Below, in pieces: positions 46,415 through 56,618 of a DNA stretch of 64,000 nucleotides. Positions within the stretch are counted from its first letter, which is position 1. Each line of letters begins with the position of its first letter. Position numbers and translations under genes: made by a program. The stretch comes from Daucus carota subsp. sativus. Taxonomy: Eukaryota > Streptophyta > Magnoliopsida > Apiales > Apiaceae. Under the pieces are notes generated by a model. It made no database searches, was not told the DNA's origin, and saw only the letters and a list, made by a program, of their open reading frames with translations. The stretch spans positions 9,320,432 through 9,384,431 of the forward strand of contig NC_030389.2 of NCBI RefSeq assembly GCF_001625215.2, read 5' to 3'.

Positions 46415-49400
46415 CTAAACTTCAGTCTGCAGATTCTTTATTCCCAACAATTCCCTCATTCTTTCGAACTTCACAACAGTCATGGCCTTAGTTAGTATAT
46501 CTGCTCGTTGTTCTCCTGAGTTGATGAACTTAATCTGAATTTCTCCACGCTCCACACAGCCTCGAATGAAATGAAAACGTATGTCGATGTGCTTACTCCT
46601 CCCGTGGAAAACCGGATTCTTGGTTAAGTCGATGGCTGACTTATTGTCTATATATATCACCACTGGATCAAGCCTTTTCCCTGTGATCTGACTGAGCAGT
46701 TTACTTAACCACACTCCTTGACACGCAGCTGCATTGGCGGCCATAAACTCAGCTTCGCATGAACTCAAGGCTACACATCTTTGTTTTTGAGACACCCAGG
46801 TAATTAAGCTATCATTCAGGTAGAAGACCATTCCTCCGGTGCTTTTCCGATCCTCAACACAACCCGCCAAATCGCTGTCTGAATACCCTGAGAGCAAATA
46901 GTTTCCAGTTCCCTGTTCATAAATCAGCCCATAATTAACAGTCCCTTTCACGTACCTTAAAATCCGTTTGACAGCGTTCATGTGCAGAGTTGTTGGACGT
47001 TCCATATATCTGCTGACAACACCAACACTGTAAGCTATATCAGGTCTAGTATGAACCAAATACCTAAGACCTCCAATCAGACTTCTGAAAATCGTAGGAT
47101 TTATCGCCTTTCCTTCCTCATCTTTGCTCAATGGAATATTTGCTTCCATTGGATACTTAACAGCATTGCAACTACTAAGTCCTGCCTTCTCGAGCAACTT
47201 CTTTGCGTAGGCTGCTTGCTTTAACTTTGTGAAGCCAATTTGTTGATCTACCTCAATGCCCAGATAATACGCCAATTTCCCGAGATCACTCATCTCAAAC
47301 TTCTCCTTCATCTGTTTCTTGAATTTGCTTATAATGTCAATGCTAGTGCCTGTGATTAACAAGTCATCCACATAAACACCTACAATCAACACCTCATTTC
47401 CTTCACGTTTTGTATAGACTGCATATTCATAAGGACATTTAACAAATCCCAGCTCTTCTAAATATTCATTTAACTTGGCATACCACGCCCGTGGTGCTTG
47501 TCGCAATCCGTATAAGGCTTTGATGAGTCGATAAACCATGTGTTCCTTTCCTTCCTGAATAAAACCATCCGGTTGAGTTACATAAACAATCTCCTGCAAC
47601 TCCCCATTGAGAAACGCGGATTTTACATCCATGTGATGGACTTCCCATTGGTTTTTGGCAGCTAAGGCGAGCAATAATTTTACTGTTTCTAACCGAGTGA
47701 CTGGGGCATATACTTCCTCGAAATCGACCCCTTTCTTTTGTACGTAACCCTTGGCCACGAGTCTCGCTTTGTGCTTGACCACATCTCCATTAGCATCTCT
47801 TTTTAACTTGTATACCCACTTTACGCCGATTGCCTTGTGACCAGTTGGTAGTTCCACCAATTTCCAAGTTTTATTTCTTTCAATCGCATTTATTTCTACC
47901 TCCATTGCTTTCTGCCACGCTCTGTCTACTGCTGCTTGATCAAAGTTGTTTGGCTCCTCGACTCCTAGTAACATAAGTTCAGCTTCATCCAATTCTACCG
48001 GTTCTGACTCATTGTAGACTTCATTCAACATTCTGAATTTTCTGGGCTGCTCACTGCTATCAGACTGTGTCGTTTCAATGCTATCTTCGTCAGAGAATGT
48101 TTCATGTTGTGAAACTGAATTTTCATGATCACTTGCAGCTGAGCTTTCACGATCACTTGCAGCTGAGCTTTCAGGATTACTCGCAACTGAATTTTCACGA
48201 TCACTTGTAGCTGAGAAATCAGAGTTCCCCTCTGGTATGCTCTGTCCTCCAGAATTTTGACTTCCAACAATTTCACTCGCAGGAATTTCTTGTACCACGA
48301 AACTGCCTTGAGGTGCTGTTGCAATCGTTTCTTCACTTTCGTTTTCCCAGTCCCATGTTTTCCCTTCTTCTATGACAACATCTCTGCTCACCCAAATTTT
48401 CTTTGCTTCCGGGTCATAAAGTCGACATGCCTTTGTACCTGGTTCACGCCCCAAATAAACAACTCTTTTGCTGCGATCATCCAGTTTTCTGACATTAACA
48501 CTCGGGATCTTCATATGTGCCAGGCTTCCAAAAATTCTCAAATGACTCAAGTCAGGCTTATTCCCGGTCCAAGTTTCATAAGGCGTCTTCCCGGATAAGG
48601 CACGTGTGGGGAGCCTGTTCAAGATGTACACAGCATGGCGGGCTGATTCTCCCCACATAACTCCTGGTATTTTCTTTTCTTTTAACAAACTTCGGGCCAT
48701 AGCTACCACTGTACGGTTTCTCCGTTCAACAACCCCGTTTTGTTGAGGAGAGTATGGGGCTGTAAAATGTCTGATAATACCGTTCTCCTCGCAGTATGAT
48801 TTGAACTGGTTTGACATGAATTCTCCTCCTCGGTCTGTCCTGAGCACTTTAATTTTTTTATCTTTCTCTCTCTCGACTTGAGCCCTGAACTTCTGAAAGG
48901 CTCCCAAAGCTTCATCTTTGCTGCCAAGCATGTAAATCCACATAACACGACTAAAATCATCTACTAGCAACAGAAAATATTTATTACCAGCCATTGTTGT
49001 TGGAGAGATCGGTCCGCATAAATCTCCATGCACCAATTCGAGCACCTGTTTTGCTTGAAAGTTTGCCTGCCCTGGAAATGGTTTACGAGTCTGTTTGGAC
49101 ATCAAGCATCCAGTGCACAAGTCTTTAGGTTGAACAAACTCGGGTAGCCCATACGCCATCTCGTCCTTTGACAACAACACCATTGATTGAAAATTTACGT
49201 GGCCAAGCCTTGAATGCCACAACCAAGCATTTTCCTCCTGTTTCGATAGTAGACACGCAGGCTTGCTAGTTTCGAGCAAAATTTTGTACAGCCTATTAGC
49301 TGATCTTTGCACTTTCATCATTAATCTGCCATCTCCATCGTATACCCACAAGTGATTTCCATTCAGTACAACCTTATTCCCATTTTCTGATAATTGCCCG

Positions 49401-50656
49401 AGACTTATGATATTATTACAGAGTGTGGGAATATAATATACCTCGTGGAAAACAATTTCTTCGCCATTCTTGCATTTGAACATCACCGACCCTTTGCCTT
49501 TGATCTCCACAGTAGACCCATCACCAAACCTCACCAACCCAGTCACGCCTTCATCGAGTTCTCTGAATTTTGTACGTTGGCCAGTCATATGGTTACTAGC
49601 ACCATTGTCTAGATACCATATATTTGAATCAGTTTGTTTCTCCATTTGCTTCAGCTTGGGATTCACTAACTCCTCATTCAACAGTAGTTTGGTTTCTTTC
49701 GGATCGTGACACTCAGCCAAAAGTAGTGCCGGTTCTTCGTCTGTGACCTGTGTCAAGTTTGCTTCAGGATTCACCTCTTTGTCACGTTTTGGCTTTCGAC
49801 ACTCGCTTGCATAATGTCCAAGAACATTGCAATTAAAGCACCGTACTCGGCTTCGGCTACTACGACCACTCTGATTCCCATTGTTGCCGCGAAACTTCGA
49901 GTTTGGCGACATCTCTGTTCCTCCGGTTTTAGAACGTTTCAGCCATTCTTCTTTAGTGAGCAAGAGCTGCCCGTCATTGCCTTCTCTTCTCACCCATTCT
50001 TCCTCAGTCAGGAGGAGTTGTCCTCCAGTGTTCTCAGGTTGTTTACCTTTCATTCGCTCCTCGTGAGCCTTCAGAGAACCAATTACCTCTTCAATGGTCA
50101 TCTTTTCAAGATCTCCAAATTGTTCGATGGCAGAAGTAATCTGCAAAAATTTTGTTGGTACTGACCGAAGGAATTTCTTCACAACGTATGATTCCTCGAT
50201 AGTTTCTCCTAGTGCCTTGATGTTGGTGACCAAGCCATTTAACTTCATCGAGAAATCATCGATCACATCAGTTTCCTTCATTGTTAAGTTCTCAAACTCC
50301 GTTTTGAGCGTCTGAACTTTGGCTTTCTTGACTCTATCAGCCCCCAAACACATTGTTTTCAACGCCTCCCATGCTTCTTTTGCAGATTTCTTGTCCGCCA
50401 ACGAGAGTAAGATGTCATCTGGGACTGCTTGAAAGATCACCGCCAGCGCCATCTTGTCTATCTTGTTATCGACAACAGCTTTCGGATCCGTGGGTTCTAC
50501 AGCTTCCCAGATTGCGTGAGCTTGCATCAGTACTCTCATCTTCAATGACCAAACCGTGTAATTGCTTCTTGTCAACATCGGGTAACTCAGGCCTAACGAA
50601 CTGTCCTTGATCTTGTGTGCATCCATCGTATTTTTCTTTGGCATATACTTTGGCAT
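46415..50656 (-). CDS. Copia Gag-Pol polyprotein
   Basis: 1,413 residues in one frame. Order: gag (LSYPMLTRSNYTVWSLKMRV, ~23-200), zinc knuckle CX2CX4HX4C at 273-286, protease with D-N-G-A-S at 350-354, integrase HHCC (H481, H485, C514, C517), D-D-E core (VHGDLCGPIS, TDRGGEF, SPQQNGVVER). An acidic Ser/Asp-rich hinge with repeats at ~811-850 follows. Then RT (GVKWVYKLKRD, HHMDVKSAFLNGEL, YVDDLLITG at ~1095) and RNase H (SDSDLAGCVEDRKSTGG, SSCEAEFMA, RADILTKAM). PR-INT-RT-RH order defines Copia. The protease motif has Asn in place of the usual Ser or Thr after Asp (DNGAS), as in many plant Copias. There are no stops or frameshifts, so it may be mobile. The lineage is not assigned. Confidence 0.96.
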   Translation of the reverse strand: MPKYMPKKNTMDAHKIKDSSLGLSYPMLTRSNYTVWSLKMRVLMQAHAIWEAVEPTDPKAVVDNKIDKMALAVIFQAVPDDILLSLADKKSAKEAWEALKTMCLGADRVKKAKVQTLKTEFENLTMKETDVIDDFSMKLNGLVTNIKALGETIEESYVVKKFLRSVPTKFLQITSAIEQFGDLEKMTIEEVIGSLKAHEERMKGKQPENTGGQLLLTEEEWVRREGNDGQLLLTKEEWLKRSKTGGTEMSPNSKFRGNNGNQSGRSSRSRVRCFNCNVLGHYASECRKPKRDKEVNPEANLTQVTDEEPALLLAECHDPKETKLLLNEELVNPKLKQMEKQTDSNIWYLDNGASNHMTGQRTKFRELDEGVTGLVRFGDGSTVEIKGKGSVMFKCKNGEEIVFHEVYYIPTLCNNIISLGQLSENGNKVVLNGNHLWVYDGDGRLMMKVQRSANRLYKILLETSKPACLLSKQEENAWLWHSRLGHVNFQSMVLLSKDEMAYGLPEFVQPKDLCTGCLMSKQTRKPFPGQANFQAKQVLELVHGDLCGPISPTTMAGNKYFLLLVDDFSRVMWIYMLGSKDEALGAFQKFRAQVEREKDKKIKVLRTDRGGEFMSNQFKSYCEENGIIRHFTAPYSPQQNGVVERRNRTVVAMARSLLKEKKIPGVMWGESARHAVYILNRLPTRALSGKTPYETWTGNKPDLSHLRIFGSLAHMKIPSVNVRKLDDRSKRVVYLGREPGTKACRLYDPEAKKIWVSRDVVIEEGKTWDWENESEETIATAPQGSFVVQEIPASEIVGSQNSGGQSIPEGNSDFSATSDRENSVASNPESSAASDRESSAASDHENSVSQHETFSDEDSIETTQSDSSEQPRKFRMLNEVYNESEPVELDEAELMLLGVEEPNNFDQAAVDRAWQKAMEVEINAIERNKTWKLVELPTGHKAIGVKWVYKLKRDANGDVVKHKARLVAKGYVQKKGVDFEEVYAPVTRLETVKLLLALAAKNQWEVHHMDVKSAFLNGELQEIVYVTQPDGFIQEGKEHMVYRLIKALYGLRQAPRAWYAKLNEYLEELGFVKCPYEYAVYTKREGNEVLIVGVYVDDLLITGTSIDIISKFKKQMKEKFEMSDLGKLAYYLGIEVDQQIGFTKLKQAAYAKKLLEKAGLSSCNAVKYPMEANIPLSKDEEGKAINPTIFRSLIGGLRYLVHTRPDIAYSVGVVSRYMERPTTLHMNAVKRILRYVKGTVNYGLIYEQGTGNYLLSGYSDSDLAGCVEDRKSTGGMVFYLNDSLITWVSQKQRCVALSSCEAEFMAANAAACQGVWLSKLLSQITGKRLDPVVIYIDNKSAIDLTKNPVFHGRSKHIDIRFHFIRGCVERGEIQIKFINSGEQRADILTKAMTVVKFERMRELLGIKNLQTEV

Positions 50657-50672
50657 CCACTAAACCTAGGAG

Positions 50673-50684
50673 CTCTGATACCAA
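50673..50684 (-). other. Copia primer-binding site
   Basis: TGGTATCAGAGC on the minus strand, complementary to the 3' end of initiator tRNA-Met, immediately inside the 5' LTR. Confidence 0.85.
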
Positions 50685-51252
50685 ATGTGGTTTCTAACAC
50701 TGGGTTTCACACAAACACAACTGATATATATAAATCTGTATATTCTGAGAGAGAATTTCAGTAATGCAAAACGTTGTATTACTTCCTCTAATAAAGCTGA
50801 ATGCTGAAATACAAATATATAGAAAATGCAGCTACCTAAGATAATGCTTATTACTCCTACAAACCAGCTACTTACTATAGCTACTTCTTGCAATCACTAA
50901 ATTAACGCCCACAATCTCTCAACTGCATGAGAGTTATTCTCCTGTGCTAACGTGTAAAAACAACGTTAACAATTATTCAAAAATCAAACTAAAACAAATA
51001 AAAACACATAAGTTTAGATTATAACTCCAACAATTTTGTGTTCTGGAGTTTTGGATAACACCCTGAATTAAGTTAGGAGAGTAATAGTGTTTCGGACTAG
51101 TCTAATTGAAGTCTGGCAAGTAGCAACTCTCTTTTATGATGACATTGGCCAAATAGATTAAATAGTTAATCATATTACAATAAAAAAAACAGTGAATCAA
51201 TATAATCAGTAGTACAGTATGAATCTTGATTGAAAATATGTAAATGTATCCC

Positions 51253-52088
51253 TTAAATCTTGAATTGTGTCCGCATCACTGGGATCAACTTTTTATCAAC
51301 CTGGAACGCCTTTGCCAGAATACTACTAGGAATCGAAGGGTTTGACCCAAACACTGCATTAGCAATTGTAATAACACCAGGATTCTGGCTGTTTAGAGCT
51401 CCAATAGCAACTGCATGAGACTTTCCAATATTTTTCTGGTAATGAATGAGACCCTCAGGGAACACAAACACATCTCCCTTTTTTAGTATCTTGGTAAGAA
51501 GGCGATTATCAGGGTTCGAGGTGATAAATCCAACTTCAAGGGTACCCTCTATGACTGTGAGGATTTCAGTAGCACGCGGGTGGATGTGCAGAGGGTTTAT
51601 GCCTGATGGTGCTATGTCAAGGCGCACCATTGAAATGCCAAGGGTGTTGAGTCCTGGTATATGTGCAGCAAATGCTGGAGTCACTCTTGAGCCAACAGCA
51701 TTATTGGTATTACCAGCTAGATGAAGTCCAGCTAAAGAAAAATCACTGGCCGTAACAAGCTTGGGATCCTTGCATGCCTTTCCATTCACTAGAACTGTCA
51801 TGACATAAATTTGGGTTACAGTTAGTCATCTTTTAACAAAGATATTCAGCATAAATGATGATGTTAATGTACATTATGCAATGAAAATTGTATGACTAAT
51901 AATAACAGTTAGCAGGAAACTGAATTTTATTTTAAATGTATAGAGAAAAATTAATGAATTGTTATTATGATCTTACCGGAACTCTTGGCATCAGCAACAC
52001 AGAAATCTTGTAGAGAAGGGCCGTCAGAGGCCAGAGCTGCTGCAGACATTATGGCCAGCAATCCTAGGTAAATAAACTTTATAGGCAT
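51253..52088 (-). CDS. Germin-like protein GLP3
   Basis: Two exons: 51977-52088 (112 nt) and 51253-51794 (542 nt), joined S-S-V-L-V-N-G, giving 217 residues. The first ~22 are a signal peptide ([20 protein letters not shown]), so the protein is secreted. The two N-terminal Cys of germins are in LQDFCVAD and GKACKDP. Germin box 1, [13 protein letters not shown], and box 2, [16 protein letters not shown], supply the three His and one Glu that bind Mn in the cupin barrel. Family members act as apoplastic oxalate oxidases, superoxide dismutases or proteins without known activity; which applies here cannot be told. It is intact. Copia sits just beyond its 3' flank. TATAAAAA is 81 bp upstream of the ATG. 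Confidence 0.93.
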
Positions 52089-52168
52089 TTTAAGAACTAC
52101 TGAATTATATTTGGAAGCTTAAGAGAGATTGTTTTGAGCTGTGGTAACTAAGTATCAGCACTGGTGAG

Positions 52169-52176
52169 TTTTTATA
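52169..52176 (-). promoter_or_regulatory. TATA box of GLP3
   Basis: TATAAAAA on the minus strand, in the same context (CTCTATAAAAACTC) as the GLP4 box. Confidence 0.7.
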
Positions 52177-53764
52177 GAGTAAACGAGTCCAACAATATGC
52201 CACCATGTCAATAACGAACAAATGGAAAAGATACAAGCAGGAAGTTTAAAATTGCATGCAGGCCCAGGCCGCAGACAAATTCTTTGTTATTTTTTGTTTA
52301 GGCAGAATTGGCACTGACAGTGTTATTGCCATATATTGAGACCAAGTATTGGACTTACTTTACCTAGTCCACCTTCAATTAAAAACTCTGAACGTGTCTG
52401 TAGTCAAGAAGGATAAGAGTCTAAGATGTAGTAGCCTATGTGCAGAATGCAGCTCATTATTCTGAATGTGATTCAATAGTGACTGCCAAAATGGCCTTAT
52501 CTTGATGGACAATTCCCAGCTGAATTCATCAGAAACAATATGTAAAGAATAGATGAAACGATGAAATGGTCTTGACCTGTTCTATTGGGCGACTGGAACT
52601 ATGTGGCACATCCGCTACATGATAATACGACACTTTTTGTGACCATCGTATTATAATAAGGGAGATTATGTTTTTTTTTTGATGCATGCACAATAGGATT
52701 AGTCACAGATATCACCAGTAAACTTATTTGGATATTCTCTCTCAGATTTCTCAGTATGAAATTTGGAACTTTTTTTTACTTGCATTCGATAACTGAATTT
52801 GACGAGCTTGTCAAATAACAATAACAGAGCACATATATTGACATAAATGGTGATTTTTTGATCGCTATTGAAGTTGTAAATTCTATTGGATACCAGCTAC
52901 CTATGTACCTTTTACTGTCTATGGTTCGATTTTCACCTCACCTTTGCCCCTATAAATAATCAAACTCTAAACTTCTCCTGGCACTCGAGCACTTCTTAAT
53001 TACCTCAGAAATATACTCTTTCTGAAACTGCTGCTTGGCAAGGGTGTTATACTTTCGTTAATTATGCAAAATATGACTGATGACATTAATATTTTCAAAT
53101 ATACAAAATTACTACCATTGTGACACTGTAAGATGTAAAATTACTATGTTTTCAATGTAAATGTGTTCGAGGAATGACATTATTCGCAAGCTAGTAGGAT
53201 ATCAGTATGTTGTCTTTCTTAGTCGAGCTATGGCCTGGCAGCAACTAGTCCACTCTAATAGAATTATGGGTTCTTTTTTATGAGACTGAGACATATAATG
53301 CTGGGGACTGAGACATATAATGCTGGGGACTGATTGTGAGTAGGCTGTGGAGTTTAGGGGCTCATGAAGACCATGAATACAATAATTTCACTAGGAAATT
53401 GATGGATCTGATGACAGAGACAGTGTTATAGTATAGTTCACATTTTTTGACTCCTGGTTCACATTAACAGCTCCTACAACATCTCCTACATGTTTTTCTT
53501 TTATAAATGACTTAATTGATCACATTATGTAACATGCTAATCTGAATATCAGAACATCAGAACAGTTGTGTTTTTCATTGCTCTTAAATTTGTGGTTCAA
53601 CTTCACTAGCCTCATTACTGGACTGTGTTTGATTGAAATCTAGCAACTCTTTTATCATGACACTAGTCAAATTGATTCAAACAAATATAGTTGAACACAT
53701 TACAATGGTGCTGTATGGATCTTTGCATAATGACACTTATCATCAGAGAGTATGAACAGAGTTT
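52177..53764. repeat. Upstream of GLP3 / downstream of GLP4, duplicated flank
   Basis: 52440-53060 is a divergent copy of the germin flank (compare 9880-10620 and 19900-20340). A 23-bp tandem repeat (CTGAGACATATAATGCTGGG, twice) is at 53285-53330. No gene is seen. Confidence 0.7.
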
Positions 53765-54542
53765 TCAAATCTTAAATTGTGACCGCATCACTGGGATCAA
53801 CTTCTTATTGACCTGGAAAGCCTTTGCCAAAACATCACTAGGAATCGAAGGGTTTGACCCAAACACTGCGTTAGCAATTGTAATCACACCCGGGTTCTGG
53901 CTGTTAAGAGCTCCAATAGCAACTGCATGGGACTTTCCAATGTTTTTCTGGTAATGAATAAGACCCTCAGGGAACACAAACACATCTCCCTCTTTTAGTA
54001 TGGTGGAAATGAGGCGATTATCAGGGTTCGAGGTGATAAATCCAACTTCAAGGGTACCCTCTATAACTGTAAGAATTTCAGTAGCACGTGGGTGCGTGTG
54101 CAGAGGGTTTATGCCCGATGGTGCTATGTCAAGGCGCACCATTGAAATGCCAAGGGTGTTGAGTCCTGGTATATGTGCAGCAAATGCTGGAGTCACCCTT
54201 GAGCCAACAGCATTCGATGTGTTACCAGCCAGATGAAATCCTCCTAAAGAAAAATCACTGGCTGTAACGAGCTTCGGATCCTTGCATGCCTTTCCATTCA
54301 CTTGAGCTGTCATAACATGAAATTGGTTTACACTTAGTAATATTTTCAAAACAATTATACCATCCAGCATTAATAATGAGGTTAATGTACATTATGCAAT
54401 GAAAATGAATTGTCATAATTATGCTCTTACTGGAACTCTTCAGATCAGCAACACAGAAATCTTGTAGAGTAGGACCATCAGAGGCCAACACAGCTGCAGA
54501 CATTATGGCCAGGAAGATTAGGTAAATAAATTTCACAGCCAT
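53765..54542 (-). CDS. Germin-like protein GLP4
   Basis: Two exons: 54431-54542 (112 nt) and 53765-54306 (542 nt), the same lengths as GLP3, joined S-S-T-Q-V-N-G, giving 217 residues. Signal peptide [20 protein letters not shown]. Cupin boxes [13 protein letters not shown] and [16 protein letters not shown] have all four metal ligands. It differs from GLP3 mainly at the N-terminus, at box 1 (HTH against HIH) and in ISTILKEGD. The intron is about 124 bp. It looks functional and secreted. Its upstream flank (54880-55350) is the uninterrupted version of the sequence split at 25276/39887. Confidence 0.94.
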
Positions 54543-54640
54543 TGAAAATGTATATCAATATCAGGTAAAGAACTATGAATTATATCAGAAGCTCAGAGAG
54601 GTCTTTTTGAGCTGTGATAACAGAGTATCAGCTCCTAGTG

Positions 54641-54648
54641 TTTTTATA
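54641..54648 (-). promoter_or_regulatory. TATA box of GLP4
   Basis: TATAAAAA on the minus strand about 99 bp upstream of the ATG. Confidence 0.7.
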
Positions 54649-56618
54649 GAGTCAAAGAGTCCAGGTATATGCCACCAATTCCAATACAAACAAACAGAAA
54701 AGATACAGCCCGGAAATCTTACATTACATGCCGGCCACTGGAAGTATTTTTGACTGAGGTAGACTGGCAGTGTTATTTTCATACTCGTGGAGACCAAGTA
54801 TTGGACTTGACCTAGTCCCCATTTAATAAAAATTATGAACGTGTTGATATTCAAGAACAGATAAGAGTTTCTTCTGAAGTGTGAAAATGTGCAGAATGCA
54901 GCTCATTATATTAAATTTGATTCGACAGTGACTGCAAAAACGGCTTTGTTTCCATTGACAAGTTCTTGCTGCGTGTGGTTAACATTCAAAACAAAAGGCA
55001 GTGTCAAAATAATATTTTTTACCAAAACACATCAGGAACATTGCGCGTACACTAAAAATTTTGACCTGATCTATTGGCTGACATGAACTATGTGGCATTC
55101 ACACACATTTACCTGAGCACATATGGGATATGGATTATGAGGTGGCCCTTGCGGATTTCTATCTATGTATTATACTCGTAAACTGTATCGTTGTTGACAG
55201 ATAGTAGTCTGTTGTTAATTTGCTGAGCAAGTGGTGCCAGAGAGCCATAGCAGAAGCGGACTCGTCACAAACATCACCACTTAAGAATGTAGCCTGTTGA
55301 CAGGATTTGCACTCCAGCACTAATCAATAGAGGTTGTAAACCCTTACATTATTTTTGGTTTTTTATTCGACGAGCCAGGTATAATTCACAATAAATAGAT
55401 AAGCCTTCTCTACTCACATTGATGATCTAAATCAAATCTTCTTCCTGTTGAATGTTGTAATCACAAGTATTAAGCTATGTTTTGTGTCATAGATTGATAG
55501 ACATGTATGAAAAGCCGGCACACTGTATATAAAAGATCACGACAGGAAAGTGAACCTAGTTGAGAGTCTCAACGATGCATCATATATGTAGTTAAGTTTA
55601 CTACAAAACTCATCAAGTATAATGGAGATTTGAAAATATAGAACTGCAACATATCAAATTACGGTGGTTCATCCACCATTATTATAAATGCTATTATATA
55701 TATGCTAATAATCATGTCTAGTCTTAATTAAGATGTTCCCGCTAAATTCATCTGTTTATAAGGAGTTAGAATTCTGCAGCTGAATGTCCACTAATAGAAG
55801 CAACAGCAATCTGCACATAAACAGGAAAGCCAGGAAAATAAGAATATTATTAGTAAATTTCTCAAAAGCAGCATCATTCTTCACAGTTATATATCTTATA
55901 CTGATATACATGTTTTTTAGAATACCTATACGAGGCTAAAAGATATACTACAGATAGAAATGTTCTGATTATAGGAGAACATACATGATACATATGCATC
56001 AATCTGATTATGAGCATCAGGAACTGTATGAGTCTAGTCTTTGGAGTATATTTTTCAAAATAGCGTACACAAATTTAACCAGCTTTATAAGTTTATTTGT
56101 TAGAAATGCTCAATTAAAATCAAAGTTTCTTGTATGAGGCAGCAATGCAACCTATGTCAAGATATGGTCTTGGCTTGTCAGACTTTGAACACGAAGTACA
56201 AATATCTACTTTCAGAATTCAGAAAGCATGAAGATACTTGTAAAATACTAAAAAGGATCAGAAAAAATAATTTCATTTAATCATGGGAAAGAAAGGAAGG
56301 TGATTCTAATTTTCCTTGTCAAATATGGTTAAACACACACCAGTATAATATCACAATGTACTGTTATGAATATTGTTATCTGTTATAATAATCATTTTCG
56401 ACGAATTCCTACAATAATCACATACTAGGAGCAAGCTGCAATATACAGATATTACAGAGGGAGTAGCTGCATTTTGAATGAATAATTTGTTCATACTATC
56501 GACTTCTTGAACCTTAAATAGGTCATAGGTATACAATGAATATACTTGATGGAAAGTTGCAAAACACACACCATTTCATAACAAAATGCAGGTTTATGAA
56601 AGTGTCAAAAGGACTTAC
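54649..56618. other. GLP4 upstream flank and bHLH 3' region
   Basis: 54880-55350 is the intact reference for the split germin flank. 55350-55730 shows nothing. A likely 3' UTR exon of the bHLH gene starts at about 55814 on the minus strand (acceptor TTTATGTGCAG followed by ATTGCTGTTGC). The rest would be a ~0.8-kb 3' UTR intron. No other gene is seen. Confidence 0.55.

Larger units (their letters stand above)
46054..51032 (-). mobile_element. Complete Copia LTR retrotransposon, probably young
   Basis: LTRs at 46054-46400 (3') and 50686-51032 (5'), each 347 bp and identical by eye, with TG...CA ends on the minus strand. A 5-bp target duplication ATTTT lies at 46049-46053 and 51033-51037. The primer site TGGTATCAGAGC is directly inside the 5' LTR (50673-50684). 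A purine tract (ACAGGGGTGAA) precedes the 3' LTR. One uninterrupted polyprotein frame fills the interior. The unoccupied site is preserved at about 10850. Identical LTRs plus an open frame indicate recent insertion. Confidence 0.96.

Noticed and set aside
48025-50684. Many plus- and minus-strand frames overlapping the Copia polyprotein
   Set aside because: Shadows of the 1,413-codon frame in other frames.
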